Of a stretch of DNA of 64,000 bases, positions 36,560-48,700 are shown piece after piece. Under the pieces are notes generated by a model. The model saw only the letters and a list, made by a program, of their open reading frames with translations, was not told the DNA's origin and searched no databases. The DNA is from Phytoseiulus persimilis (Eukaryota; Arthropoda; Arachnida; Mesostigmata; Phytoseiidae). Positions within the stretch are counted from its first letter, which is position 1; each line of letters starts with the position of its first letter. A program made the position numbers and the translations under genes. Where the stretch lies: the NCBI GenBank assembly GCA_037576195.1, contig CM075101.1:44888001-44952000 (forward strand), read 5' to 3'.

Positions 36560-37740
36560 TCCGTTGGATAACAACGATGGTCGGACTCCGCTACCGCAGC
36601 CTATGATCTCATTTATGAACGACGATTTATGTGAACGGTGGCTCTGAATCACCGAACCATTTGCATACGATGCCAATGAGCATTCCATGAACCCCGGAGA
36701 ATGCGCATTCCATCCTAACGGGTGCAACAGGTCCAATTGTTGTTCGAAGTCATGCCACCTGTTGAACCTGTTTTAAAAAAAACACAGTTGCCATCCGAAG
36801 TCCCGAAGTTCTTGCGCGCGACGATACTCCGGTTCGTGTCTACCACCTCCCCCCTCCTCCCTAATGGAAGGCAAACGTGACTTTCTTCGTCGCGCGGCTG
36901 TCTGGTTGCCGCGAGGTTCCGGAGCTGATGTAGCATTCGATGAGATCGTATGTAAACGTTCGAGTGATTGGCCACTGTTCCCATATCACCTCGTTCATGA
37001 ATCAGATGATCAGCCGCGCCAGGGAGGCCGGATCGTCATCCTTTTCCGACGGGGGCTCCTCCAAATGTTCCGAACTACCGTGTTCTCAGCTGCCACGCCA
37101 TGTTCGATATGCTAGCGACGTCCGAGAGCGGACTCTGCTTCGCGTGGGTACCGCGGCGTACTAAACCCATGATATCCTTCGAGGTGGGAAGTATTCGTGG
37201 GCGAAGTTTCGTAGCCGGAGCCATTTGGCAGATATGAGTGGGGTAGCAAGCTCTGCAGAGCAAGTAGTTAATCTCTGGCCCAGTTGTTGAGGGTGCAGCA
37301 GGATCTCCTGGATTTTTTTCCGCTGGCCATGAGTAACGGGTGACAGTGTGGCATCGCCGCTCATCCGTGAGCGTTTATGTGTTTGTCGTTCCTCTGCTGC
37401 GTTTTAAAGGCGCGCGGCTGCCAGGGCGCCACAAGATTGCGGCGTCGATAAGTTAGCTGATGATATCGTTTGTGAGAGGTCGGCTGATCCTGAGCGACAG
37501 TTCCCATAACTCCCCGTTCATGAATGAGAGCGTCAGCCGCGGCCCCGATGTTGGATCGTCGTCATTGTCCAACGCAGCTTTCTCCGAATGTTCTGAGCTC
37601 TATCGGTTCAGGGCGTGGCCACCAGTTGGACCTGTTTCATAGTACACGATTCCGGTTTGAGACAAAGTTCTTGCTCACGAAGTTTTTCCAGATGTTCTCG
37701 TGGATCTCGGAGATTTCCGTGACCCGTCGCCTGTTACCAG
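36560..37740 (+). repeat. Cluster of degenerate direct repeats
   Basis: Two kinds of block each occur twice in the same direction. Block one is at about 36885-37080 and 37415-37610. It shares GCGCGGCTG, a TGTTCCCATA or AGTTCCCATA run before CCGTTCATGAAT or TCGTTCATGAAT, then CAGCCGCG, GGATCGTC and CCGAATGTTC-like pieces. Block two is at about 36725-36820 and 37615-37690. It shares GCCACC(T/A)GTTG(A/G)ACCTGTTT and AAGTTCTTGC. Divergence is high. This could be an old tandem duplication or a decayed mobile element, and no coding frame runs through it. Confidence 0.5.
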
Positions 37741-40268
37741 GCATAAAAAAGAATCAGGCTCCCGCAGTCACGGCAATATCTGGTCACGCCTCCATTCCAG
37801 AAAGCATGCTTTCGATGACAATCGATGTCGGAGCATATGTCGACCAAGTCGATACAAAGTTTTGCAATCATCGACTAATTTATCCGAATGAGCAGCTCCA
37901 GTTGTTCGTGTTCAAACGGACTCGCTCGCGCAAAGACTCACTATGACGTCCTCGAGACCCATACTTTGACACAGGACCCGCAGTGGTCCTGCAGTCAGGT
38001 CCAGAACAGCTCGAGGCTACCAGGACGGAACTTGGGCTACAAGAAAGATGTTCTCCGAAACCGGACAGCTTCCCACAGCGTCTGATTTTCATCTCGGAGC
38101 TTCCTCGTCATCCGTTTGGCCGTTCCCCGATTGGAGGCATCCTCGAGCAAGCTCGCGGCAGTTTCGGAGCGAAACGAGGATTAATTCGAAATGTGTCCGC
38201 AGGGGGAGGGGGCGTAGTTGCTGAGGCTTGTCATGCATGCTCGAACTTGCGTTCGGGCGGTGGGACGTGTGGCGGGCGGCCCGGTGGTTAGCGAGAGTGC
38301 TCCGGACGGAGTCGTGTGGTCGAGCCGACACCGAAGTGACATCGGCATTACCGAGTCTCTATCGTTGGGGGCCGCGGCTTGGAAGGTTACGGTTAATTTG
38401 GATAGAGTGCCGCCATCTATCGACGCTAAGGCGGAGATATGGAGGGTGTAGTGACCCACATTGGCTCCGTTGGAGACTCCGAGAACGGGTTCGTGCTCTC
38501 GTAGCCATCCCCGCAGCGCGGTTTCCTCACGGGCGTATCCGCTCACGGGATGCTCGTTTGAAAGCTCAAGGGCGCACCACACCGACAACAACGAGCCGCA
38601 CTCCGAATTCAGAGACCCGCCGGTTGTTCGCGCATGCGTTGGACGAGCTTGGCGTAGAAAAGACCCAAGGTAGGATCTCGCTCGGTGAGTCTGTCACGTG
38701 GGCGGCAGGGTGTCGTGATCTGACGCGTGGTAAGCACTCCCTGGTCGAATCTCGATCTCGTGGCCACAGGGACGCTTCTGTCTAGATAGTTAGATTGAAC
38801 ACTCATGGCAACACATTCTGTCACTGAATCGCGTATTCCGCCGGTTTCTCCCCAGAGGGGGTAGACACTCTCAAATAATTTCATAAGCTCTTCACGTGAT
38901 CAGTGATTAGGTACTCCCGCAGCGATTCATCCTGATTTCGTTGGATAGGAGTCTCAGTAGTCACACGACTTGCCAGAGTGAAGAGGGCCATCTTTAGAGA
39001 GGCTGCACAACGGGATTTTCTACATCCGGATGCACAAAAAAGGCCTTCCCGAGGGGGACAGGCAGAAGTAAACAGATGAGCGGTGCTCTGCAAACACTAA
39101 CGAGCCGGCCTAATGCTACGGCCGAGTCGCCTCTCATTAGCAAGAAGCTGCGACGTGCTTCGAAACCGTCGAGGTTTCCGGTAAACGTGCGAAATCTCCT
39201 ATCGGAGGATCCTCAGAGCGACGAGTCTTCGTGACCGATGGACGACGAGATCATTCTAGTGATAATTCACAAATGGAAGATCCCAGCAATGATCGGGGGC
39301 TTCGCATTCGTCACGTTGAACTCTGTTCCCGAGCGAGACCTTCACTCTGAACCGCTCGCTCTAGAGAATATTCCGACACATCCTACTGAGACTGCTACGG
39401 AGAAATCGATGATCTGCCTCGTCATCGGAGCTCCCTCCACGAGGGAAACAGCGACTCCAATGTTCCGACACGGAGGGAGAAGACGGAGTTGATCCATTAC
39501 TGGAGACAGCTCCGGACACGAAAAACGTTACGTAGCCCACAAAAAACTGGCCACGCTCGGAGTTTACCAGCCCGGATGGGCGAGTTCTAACCACGATTCG
39601 ATCTCGCTGTGCGCCTTCTCCGGAGGTTATGGGCAGTGTCAATGCAGGAAACGGGAACGACTTACGGAAAACATCAACAATTTTCGCTGGGAACTCGCTG
39701 CACCGGTTGATGATGTTGACATCGACACGGGTCTAGACAGGTCACACGAGATCCCTACTCACCCGTCTCATGAGAAGCCGTCACATGTTTGTTATCGAGT
39801 CTGTCGCGTTTATCGAAGAAACAACCGTTCCCACGCACATCCTCTCCCCCAAGCTGGCTTCATATGAGGACGTAGCGGATCGACAACTCCTCATATCGAT
39901 AATGAAAGGTTCCAGACAAAGTCAACAGGATCCCGGACGAATCGTGGGAGTCTCCAGTTGACAGCAATTTGTTCCAAGACCTCCGGTATGAGACCATGTG
40001 CTCTGGCCATATGGGTCACATCTTCGATCGCTTCGTACTAACAAGCCCTACTGAGTTCGTCCGAAGTTTCCATATCTGCTCACGCGACAAGCACGCACAG
40101 GACCCTGTCTTCTCAGAGCTGCTATGAACCGCTTTCAGCTGAGGCTTTGCGGGTTCTTGCACCGCGCCACCTGATCTTCTGATACGACATCTTCACAGGT
40201 TCACTTGGGTTCGCATGGCTTCGATCATATCGAGCGGAGCGAGCAAGTCCAAGAGGTTCCAGCCGTGG
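37741..40268. other. Region without a recognised gene
   Basis: Short overlapping frames only. Towards the right end, open frames of 60 codons or more disappear on both strands (39962-41328), leading into the AT-richer transposon. No RNA gene or motif was recognised. Confidence 0.4.
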
Positions 40269-40276
40269 CTGCTCAC
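40269..40276 (+). repeat. Left copy of an 8-bp target-site duplication
   Basis: CTGCTCAC directly precedes the left inverted terminus and is repeated exactly after the right terminus (42787-42794). Eight bases is the duplication size made by hAT transposases. Confidence 0.85.
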
Positions 40277-41347
40277 TAGGCTTTCCAAATAACCGCATTT
40301 CTGAATAATCGCGGTTACGGTTAACCGCAAATCCATAGCCGCAATAGCGGTGAACCGCAAATTCAGGCCCGAAAACCGCGGTTATATGGAAGAGTGCTCG
40401 GAAACGTGATTCTGGACAGATCCTACACCGATACCATCGTTTCCACGCCTGATCACATTGAAACGAGTCATACCCGAAGAAGAAGGAAAGAAACTACAGG
40501 TCCTCTATATCCTTCCCAAAGAAAAGTTTCCACATGAGAGAGAACTTTGTATGATTTCCAGGAAGCTTCTCCTCTGTCATCAGAAAGAAGCTTCTATCAT
40601 TAACGGATACACGGAGATCTCAGAACACATCTAATGAAGACTCGTTTGTTGAAACTCGACTTGATCAGCAAGGGCTGGAAACATTGGTTGAACGTTTCCA
40701 GTCACGAAATCTTTGACAAACTATCCTGATGCAAAAGAGATCATCTTGTATTTTGGAAACTCTTGTCCGACGAATGTAGTCAGCAGTTTCCGGTTCAACT
40801 CCTCACGATACACTGAGGAAGTGTTGCAAACTCTGAAATGTGGAATTGGCGCCGATTTCGGCAAGGTTTCATGAGCAAAGAGTACCCAAAGGCATGCTTG
40901 TTTGTTGAGCTAGGATGGCTCACGTAAGTTCAACGCCCTGATTCTCTAGTTTTTTTTTAATTGAGAATCCCCGAGGTCGTTTTTCGAGCTGCTTCCAATT
41001 TTTGTCTGACTCCTAACTACTGCTCTTGGCTTCGGTATCATCGTTGCGGTCTTTAAAGAGAGCGTGTGTTCCGACCAGTGCATGAGAGATCCCCGTTTTC
41101 TGGTAAGACTTCATCAGGATTCTCCCATCGACCCAGACAATAGCCACTTCCGCTGTACTCTCTTCATCGATCCTACCAGATGCGCAAAGCTCTGGAAGAT
41201 TAAGTCTTCCGCCTCCAATGCTGTCTCATCGAGTTCTTGAACGCCTTGCTCAAGGGGACATGGAGGGGCTGCACCTGATGTGTGATGTGTCCAAGCATGA
41301 TTGCTAGCCAGGTCCGGCTTTCAAAAGCGTGTGCGAACGACGTTTAA

Positions 41348-42536
41348 GGGGGCACCTTACTCAAATCGCAGAATTCACAGGTTCTGCACTTAGAGGGGTG
41401 GGACTATGGCCATCAGCAAGGGCACCCGCGATTATCCCCACAGGGAGAAAAAAACAAACCCGCAAACTTCGTTGTCTTCGAATCAGTGGCGAAAAATCAT
41501 GGGTTCGGGCGAAACCGGTTCAAGAGAAAACCACGCGTATGAGTTCCGCAGGACAGGTGGCAATGTGCAAAGGAGGGGTGGGGGCGAGTGCGTATGTATC
41601 TGGAATTTGGATATAATTTTCCAGGAATTTTTCAAGGAGTTGAGATTCCGAATCGCGGAAAAAATCACGGTTCATCCTAAGAGGCCCGATTTCGAGGCCG
41701 GCGATCTAATAACCTGAGCGAAATAATCCGAAGTCCGATACTCACGCATCAACCCCCAACCATGCTCTTACTATCATGAAAAATTGGTGGCAATCAGTAG
41801 CGTACTTTTCCCAGGAACCGGTTCTGGAGATAAGCCGGGATGCAATTTCCACGGACTGAGAAAAAAACATCCAAAGTTTTTGAACCCTGAAACTTCCGAA
41901 CGAGAGCATTGATATCGATCAAATAAGTTGCAATAGACTTGTAATCCAAGAGACCAAAAAATTCTTGTCGGTATCGGAACTTTCGAAGAAGACGAAGTTT
42001 TTCCCTTGAACGCGACAATCATCATTACGAGATGACTGAACTTGGTACATGTCAGTTTGGCGGCCTCCACGCGAGCAGCCAGTTTTCCAAGGCCGGAAAA
42101 CCAGCTCACTGCAAGCCACCAACAGGGCCACGAGAACAGGATACTCGCACGCTCCGAACGGTTGGCTCGGCCGTGGCCAAATGTAAATAGTGACTTGAAG
42201 GTGAAAGGCTCTGAAACTAGGAAAGATTTCCGTCTCCCGAGGTTTCGATTTGGTCGTGGTGGGCCACATTTCTTCCAGAGTGGACTGTGGCACGCTTCCG
42301 AGTCGCTGAATTCGTACTCGTTCGGAGTCCGATGCAAGCCTCAGGAATTTACGGCGTTTAGAAGCCTATAGTTCGGAAGTGACCATAGCACCATCTTTAA
42401 AAATGCGTCCATGCGCTGCTCGCTCGATTCCAAATTTCCGCGTGTGGATTCTCAAAGGTCCTCCCTACCGAAATATGCACAGAACAAAAATCGGTGGGGT
42501 TGACGAAAATATCGATTTTTCGAGTAAGGTACCCCC
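41348..42536. mobile_element. Second DNA element nested in the hAT-like element, 1189 bp
   Basis: The left end GGGGGCACCTTACTC is matched at the right end by the inverse of GGGGGTACCTTACTC (14 of 15 identical), and both are followed by an AAATCG-type sequence. The left end is preceded by TTAA and the right end is followed by TTAG, which would be a TTAA duplication with one changed base. TTAA targets are used by piggyBac-like and Kolobok-like transposons (family knowledge), and I cannot choose between them. No transposase frame is intact: the longest frame inside is 187 codons on the minus strand (41774-42337), without a DDE-like pattern that I can recognise. Confidence 0.65.
41774..42337 (-). 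CDS. 187-codon minus-strand frame inside the nested element
   Basis: It is the longest open frame within the nested transposon, overlapped by two shorter frames (41794-42018 and 41919-42293) on the same strand and one (42042-42371) on the other. The product is mixed, with cysteine, lysine and phenylalanine-rich parts. I do not recognise a transposase domain. It may be a decayed remnant or chance. Confidence 0.15.
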   Translation of the reverse strand: MHRTPNEYEFSDSEACHSPLWKKCGPPRPNRNLGRRKSFLVSEPFTFKSLFTFGHGRANRSERASILFSWPCWWLAVSWFSGLGKLAARVEAAKLTCTKFSHLVMMIVAFKGKTSSSSKVPIPTRIFWSLGLQVYCNLFDRYQCSRSEVSGFKNFGCFFLSPWKLHPGLSPEPVPGKSTLLIATNFS

Positions 42537-42786
42537 TTAGCGAGAGTCATCACACAATATGTCACAGTTCCAGAAGCAATTCATTTCTCTCCAATATTTG
42601 CCGCCCAACTCCAGATCCCCAGCCAGAGTAGGCTCATCAGACACGACGCTTTCTCAAAAAATCATATGGTTCGGAAAACTGCGGTTAAATGCGGTTAAAA
42701 CCGCAAGTCGCTCACGGTTATTGCGGTTAAAACCCGCAAATTATTTGCGGTGATTAACCGCGGTTGAATAACCGTTGAAAAGCCTA

Positions 42787-42794
42787 CTGCTCAC
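42787..42794 (+). repeat. Right copy of the 8-bp target-site duplication
   Basis: An exact copy of CTGCTCAC at 40269-40276, directly after the right terminus. Confidence 0.85.
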
Positions 42795-45700
42795 ATAGTG
42801 CTCGAAGCGGTGCACTCCATGGAGTTGAAACGTTCGGAAGATTCATTACGTCCCTTCGGTACGAAGGAGTTCCCTTCTTCACACCATCGCTCCACGTAAA
42901 TGGTCGGGGCGCTTCGGGCTTATCTTTTGGTTTCAAGGTCTCGACCGGTACGCCCCCGGCCACAGACCTGTCGGGCGGCTGCATGCTCACACGACCGTCG
43001 GTCAACTCGGGTCTGGAATATCAAATAAGGACGTGCATGCACGCAGCAAGACCCGGGGAGCTTTCAGGTTGCGCCTGTTGACAAGCTTGAACGAACTCTA
43101 CCCGAGCAACAACCTAACAAGGATCACCGCGAGGCTTCACTCCGTCGAGCGAGGATATTGTGAGGTGATGCAGCATAGCATCCGAGTCGAGAGTTGTCGA
43201 ATATCTCGGGTTGGAATTCCCGCTTGGGGATTGTCGACATTCGGGGAAGTTTCCGTCTCGGTGGCCTGCTGTAACGAACTCGATCCGGGCGTTGCAGTGT
43301 GCGGGTTAGGGCACGAAGGGTTTGAGCCACAATCCTATCAGATCTGTCCTTCCCACAGGTTTGACACTTGCACTCTGCTTTTGCCCACGCGTTCAGCGAG
43401 TGTTTCGAATGAGGTAATGCAGCTGTTCTCTGAGGGAATATCTGGACGAAGATACTTCTCCCGAGCGCCTCTGGGGAGTCTTTCGTAGACATCACCCGAC
43501 ACTGATCCGGAGGAATCCGAAAATAAACCTCACACTTATCACGGCTGCAGTCTTTGAGAGCAAAACCATGTCGGCTGCTCCTGCCGCCCAAAAGCCCATA
43601 TGCCTTGTGGAGCTCGGTGAAAAAAGGTCGTGTAGCATTCGTTTCCGTTTATGATGGGTTATACGTACGGCGGGGGAGGTGAGGGGCGTACGGAGCGTCG
43701 CGAGCGGAATGGCTGTGTAACATACAGCCATCGCACGTCGTAAGCACACCTCGTAGCCAGCGGAGAGTCATAGGCGCCTGGGGCGCACTACAAATGCACG
43801 AAGCCATCGAGGTGACAATGAGGTGGTGTCAAAACATACCGCGCTCTCACTATAGTTCCAGCGCTCCGCATTCATATTCGCGACCCGCCGGAGTGAGCGT
43901 TTTTCTCTTAGGACGAGGGCGTTCTTCAGGCGAGATTCACGACCCTTGAGCCCTTATGGCCTTGTTTTGCGCAAGCCTGAGCAGAATTCCACAACTTCTC
44001 ATTCTCCGCCATGTTTCAGATGGTAAACGCCGGGCATGAGAACAACGGGCTCGCGACCCGGGACCGGTGATAAACTTCCGTTCCAGGAATCCCTGCTGAC
44101 GCGTTTCGAGGTGTATATCCTCTGAAAAATCATCGTTCCGGTCGCGCTCTCTGTCGTTGCAGCCGTTGCTGGGGGCTATTGATCCCCGGAGTTGGCTCGC
44201 TCATCATTGCTATCTTCTGCGCTAACCAGCCTTCTCGATTCACCCCCTTCGGGAGACATCTCTGCGATCTGGTCGAGACGGGAGAAGCTACAGTTTTGGA
44301 AAATTCGCCTCGCGGTCTTTCACCGTTTGCCACCTCGCGTTACATGCCTCCGATGATGATGCAGTTATATTCTCTCGGCCCTTTCCATCTCCACGCTTCA
44401 AGTCGCCTTCCGAAGTGACAAATCGGAGGGTCCTGTTTCCATTATGGCTGAGCTTTTGAGAGTTGCGCCATCCATTTTACTTGATGCCCCCTCTGAAGTC
44501 GCTCGACTTTTCGTGGTCATGAGAGATTATCCCAGCGTGACAAGGGAATGATACCCATTGTGGGGATCTCGCGCGTCGCGTTAGGAGTGATTCTCCGGAG
44601 CTTGTCGCATTGAGGATCCAATCCCGGCTCAACGAGATCTTGTAGAGTGGGATCAAGCCCGATCTCATTGGCAGGAATCATTCGCTGCTCGAGGATGCAC
44701 CATCGGGAAAGTAGAAGCGGATATTGGAGGGATCGAGCGCTCTCGACGAACAATCTGTGGTCTGGAGCTCTATCAGTTTGGAGAATCCCCTCCTGAGATT
44801 AGCGTTCGGAAGACAATGGCCGAGTTCCAGAGCCGGATATGAACGAGAACTCTCTGTCTCTCTCTCTCTCTCTGTGGAACATCGCCGTCGAGCAACAGTC
44901 AGCTCGAATCTGAGCTGCCCGTATCTACCCTTCAAAATGACCCTCGGTCATCGCTTTCTCAAAAGCCGAAACCCGGACTGAGGCGAATCCTCGCAGGCGC
45001 TGGGTGAACGGTCGCAGGTCGAAGATCTCGTATCGGGAGAACTTCTAGAGCTCCTCGCTTCCGGCTTCATGGCGAAGTAGATTCCGACAAAAGCCGAATC
45101 CGTGACCCAGATGCAGCTCCTCTGGCTGCTCTTACGGTGGAACCTGACTCGTAATTGGGACCTTTCGCAACGCGGTGAAGTGGATAGGAGTCGAGCTGAT
45201 GCTCCTTCACTCGTTCATCCTGTGCTTGCTCGGTTAGCTCAGAGGGGCGTTCACTCTAGCAGACACGTTTCGCCACTACAAGGGGTGATTTTGCGTAACG
45301 GACGTTGATTCGCCGTTCTACGTGACCGCGTCATCCGCTCGCAGCTAGACTCTGATGCGGGAACATCCCTTGTACTCCATGAGCTGAGCGGAGCAATTTC
45401 GTTGCTTCCCGGACCAAGCCCGCAATTAATGGGAATCAATTCGACCGACGTCAAACCTTTCACCCCGTCATCCCACTGGGACGGACCTCAAAAACGTCAC
45501 ACTTTGGTTCGGATTTCGAGCAGGGAGTTGGATTGGAAACCAGAGGTGACGACGAGGCTATGAAGCGAATTGTTCTCATAAATTCACGACTTGACACGCA
45601 CTGATGGAAGAGGCGAACAACGCATGCGTCACTTCGACCCAGCCCGCGCAGCCTCACTTGGACTGACTGCATGAAGGGGAGAAGTAGTCACGTGGCGTCT

Positions 45701-48700
45701 CGAGACGACGCTGTTTGCAATCCCAAATAGGCCGATGCAACTTCGCTCCGTGTGCTGTTGACTTGGGCAGCTTTGAAAAATGCGTCGAGAGATTGGGTTG
45801 GACCCGTTTCGCTCCGACTGTTCTCCGGCGAAGAATTGAGGCATTGCCCGCGTTTTTCGGCCTTCTTTCCATTTCCCAGAGTCCGGTGATGGTGAGTTGT
45901 GAGGGAATTTCCACAGTTCAATAGAGGACACCAGTCGAGGCGGCGCTCACCCTCTCCGACTGAAACAAAGGTCAGGAGCTGTGAATGGGAAAGCACGGGT
46001 ACGCTCGAAGGGCCCGAACTCGATTCGAGCCCAATCGGGTACTCAATGAATTCGTGCGGGAATTGTTGGCGATCGAGAATGCGGAGTAGACCCTGCTCAA
46101 CTGGTAGTCTCTTGTCTGGAGTTCCTCTCTCGAAATGGTGGACAGCCGGAGGGGGACACTCGAGACCTCTCCAGCGAACCGCTCTCAAGAATGTCTGCAA
46201 TACTTGACAATCCTTCCAGAACACATCGCGGTGAATGAAGATCAATTAAGGACTCGTCGCGAGCGATGAAAGGCGCGCGAAGCGTCATTCCGGAGAATAG
46301 CGTGAGCGATAAACACGCCATCTGAGAGAGGAGCTTGATTCTTTCCGTTCCCCGAGGTTACTCTCGCCTCCCCCTCAAGTTCCCGACCAGCCCATGTGGC
46401 ATCTACTACAACGATATGGCACTAGGTTTTCGCTCGTGCATTTGGGGGAGAGGGAATTTTTTCGATGTGACAATAGCACGAAAGTATTAAACTAACTGAT
46501 TGTGAGTGTTGGTTTCCAACGTGCACCGGATACTCAAGGCGAGCAAGACATTATCCACAAGAAAACGTCGAGAAGTTCAAGCATTCTGTCCTGTTCGAGG
46601 CGTGAGCCCACGCGCGGAAAAGGTCCCATCTCGGCCTCGTGTCAGGGTGTCATTTGATACGATCACAGCATCAATCGTCCCCGGAAGGTTTTCATCCCAA
46701 GATGGTCCGAGTCCAACCCCGAACTTTTCTCCGCTTGCCTGTCAGGGTAACTTCATCGCATGAACACAGGTTTTATGCCAGGAACACGATGAGGATCTGA
46801 GAAGCCTTCTATCCTATCTCAAGCGCAGACTACAATCATGAACATGCGACAACCTTCGTTCGGTATCGATTGCTTCGCAATCGCCTAACGGCGGTTCGGA
46901 TAGCGATCGGGTGCGTCGTGCCTACAAAGTCCCACAACCTGCGCCTGAGGCCTTGAGTAAGTTTCCTAATGGCGCTGACGCTCGATTGATTCGATCGTAA
47001 AGCGAGATTGAGACTTATCGAATCACCGTGGGATGATCACGAACGACGCATATTCATGCGAGTGTACGTGCCCAAGAGCTTATGGTTCCGTTCTGACGTA
47101 GGCAGGGTGTGAGGGACTCGCCGTCGTTCGTTCTCTTAATGTAACTCCCCAACGTCACTTCCGTGCCGCGAAAGGATCAAATAAGCGAGCTTGATGGATT
47201 CCGTCCTGAATGATGAATGGATCTCCTAAAAACGGTTCCGGACGTATTTTGTGTCGCGGCAAACAGCGTGCTGCGGCGGGGCGAGGCAGACCCACCTAGG
47301 GTTCAGCGATTTCTCCGATTCCGCACGCCATCCGGGGAAATTCGCGCTATCCGTTTCCTTTCCCAGGACCTTGTTGGTGTTTCCTCCTCACTTCGCGAAC
47401 GAGATGAGGTTCTGCTGTTGGAATTCGCCCCGCGAGAACAGCGAGTGTTGTATATGAAACAACACGCTCGGACATCGTGAGCAATCACCTCATTGCGCGA
47501 TCATCGCTGATAATCGCCGCTCCGTTTGTTGGATTCTGGAATTACTTGAGAACGCAACTCTACTCGATCTGTGGCTTCCAAGTAGATACGAGATTCCGCG
47601 CGAGACGGCGTGGGGATTCTTCCAGAGTCGCGGCGCGAACGTCTGTTCTCACAGAGTCATCGCAAACTTCCAAGAGCCAGACGCCAAGAGTAATCGGGGA
47701 GTAATTGAATGTCTGTAAATAAAACAATAAAGGGGACGACAAGTGTTGGAAGAAACGAGAGCGGCGCGGACAGAATGGGAGCCGCGAGCGGAATCGAGAT
47801 TTATTGCGGCAGTTAGAGGCTGGCGGTCCGAGCTGGATGCGAGAGGCCGGAGGAGGGAGAAGCATCCACCGGTCGTTGGGTTTTTTGTTGGCGGAGCCGG
47901 CTTGCTCAACGCTGGCTCTGTCGACAGAAAGTCAGCGTGGCTTGTTTGCAATCCTCAACGGCTTTCCTCAATGGTAAACAGTTTCCTCGGTCCTGAAAGA
48001 CTTCCAAACAAGTCCGCTTACGAACCGGAGTTTCGTCTTCGAGTATGTGACGGGAAAGTTACCGTCGTTGGCGGAGAACCAGATTGAACTCTGACACTGG
48101 CTACATGGACGCTCTCAGTTTCTTTCTCTCGGAAGTGGCGGTGTTGTCGCAGTTGAGGCGTCTCGCGAGGAACTTCTGAGCTCCGGATGAACACTGAGGG
48201 AGTAGATGAAGTCATTCGACAGGAAAGTTCACTCGAGATTTGAAATTGGCTTGAGTGTTTCGAGGGCCCTCGCGGTCCTCGACTTCCGGAGCCTCCGGTC
48301 TTCCTTTGTCCACGAGACGTCATCATTGCTCGCCCAGAACCTGTTGAGCAGCGGAGACCCAGTGCTACGTGGAATATGCTACCCCAGGGAGAGGATGATT
48401 CATTGACGTGCTAACGGATCCACCTGCTCTGCTAGGAATTGAGCCTGTTGGAGCCCGGTGCCCTCAAAACACCGGGAATACACAGAGAACGGCTGTTCGG
48501 ATGCTGTCGTATTTGATTTCAAGCGCCGGTCCGACATGGAATATCTCCGTGAGGTCTCGACGAAGCTTTCCCACTGTCCCGTTCTTCGTTATTTACCCGT
48601 TTATTGGGGGGCACCCAACGATGAGAAGTTTCCCGTAATCACGGGGAATATGATGCCATAATCAACCGAAACTCGGGACCATGAAGATTGTCCTCAATGC

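Larger units (their letters stand above)
40277..42786. mobile_element. hAT-like DNA transposon, non-autonomous or decayed, 2510 bp
   Basis: The element starts TAGGCTTTCCAA and ends in the inverse of TAGGCTTTTCAA (11 of 12 identical). A perfect 8-bp duplication, CTGCTCAC, flanks it. Both subterminal zones (about 40288-40395 and 42665-42775) carry many AACCGC or GCGGTT hexamers in both orientations. This is like the clustered transposase-binding hexamers of hAT elements such as maize Ac (family knowledge). No frame resembling a hAT transposase or its C-terminal dimerisation block was seen, so the copy depends on a transposase elsewhere or is dead. About 1.19 kb of its length is a second element nested inside (41348-42536), leaving about 1.3 kb of hAT sequence. 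Confidence 0.85.

Noticed and set aside
40400-41340. Search for hAT transposase remnants in the left interior of the element
   Set aside because: The frames are short and show no dimerisation-domain or zinc-finger pattern. The element is called from its ends and duplication only.
44179-44418. Frame with NQPSRFTPF, like the H-loop region of ABCG proteins
   Set aside because: The key histidine is missing, the rest does not align, and no neighbouring ABC exons were found. It is kept only as a splice-supported open frame in the region note.
47217-47480. Open frame resembling an ABC transporter Q-loop (FLSQDLVGV)
   Set aside because: Only two or three residues match, no Walker A or signature motif is near, and the similarity was found while looking for it.
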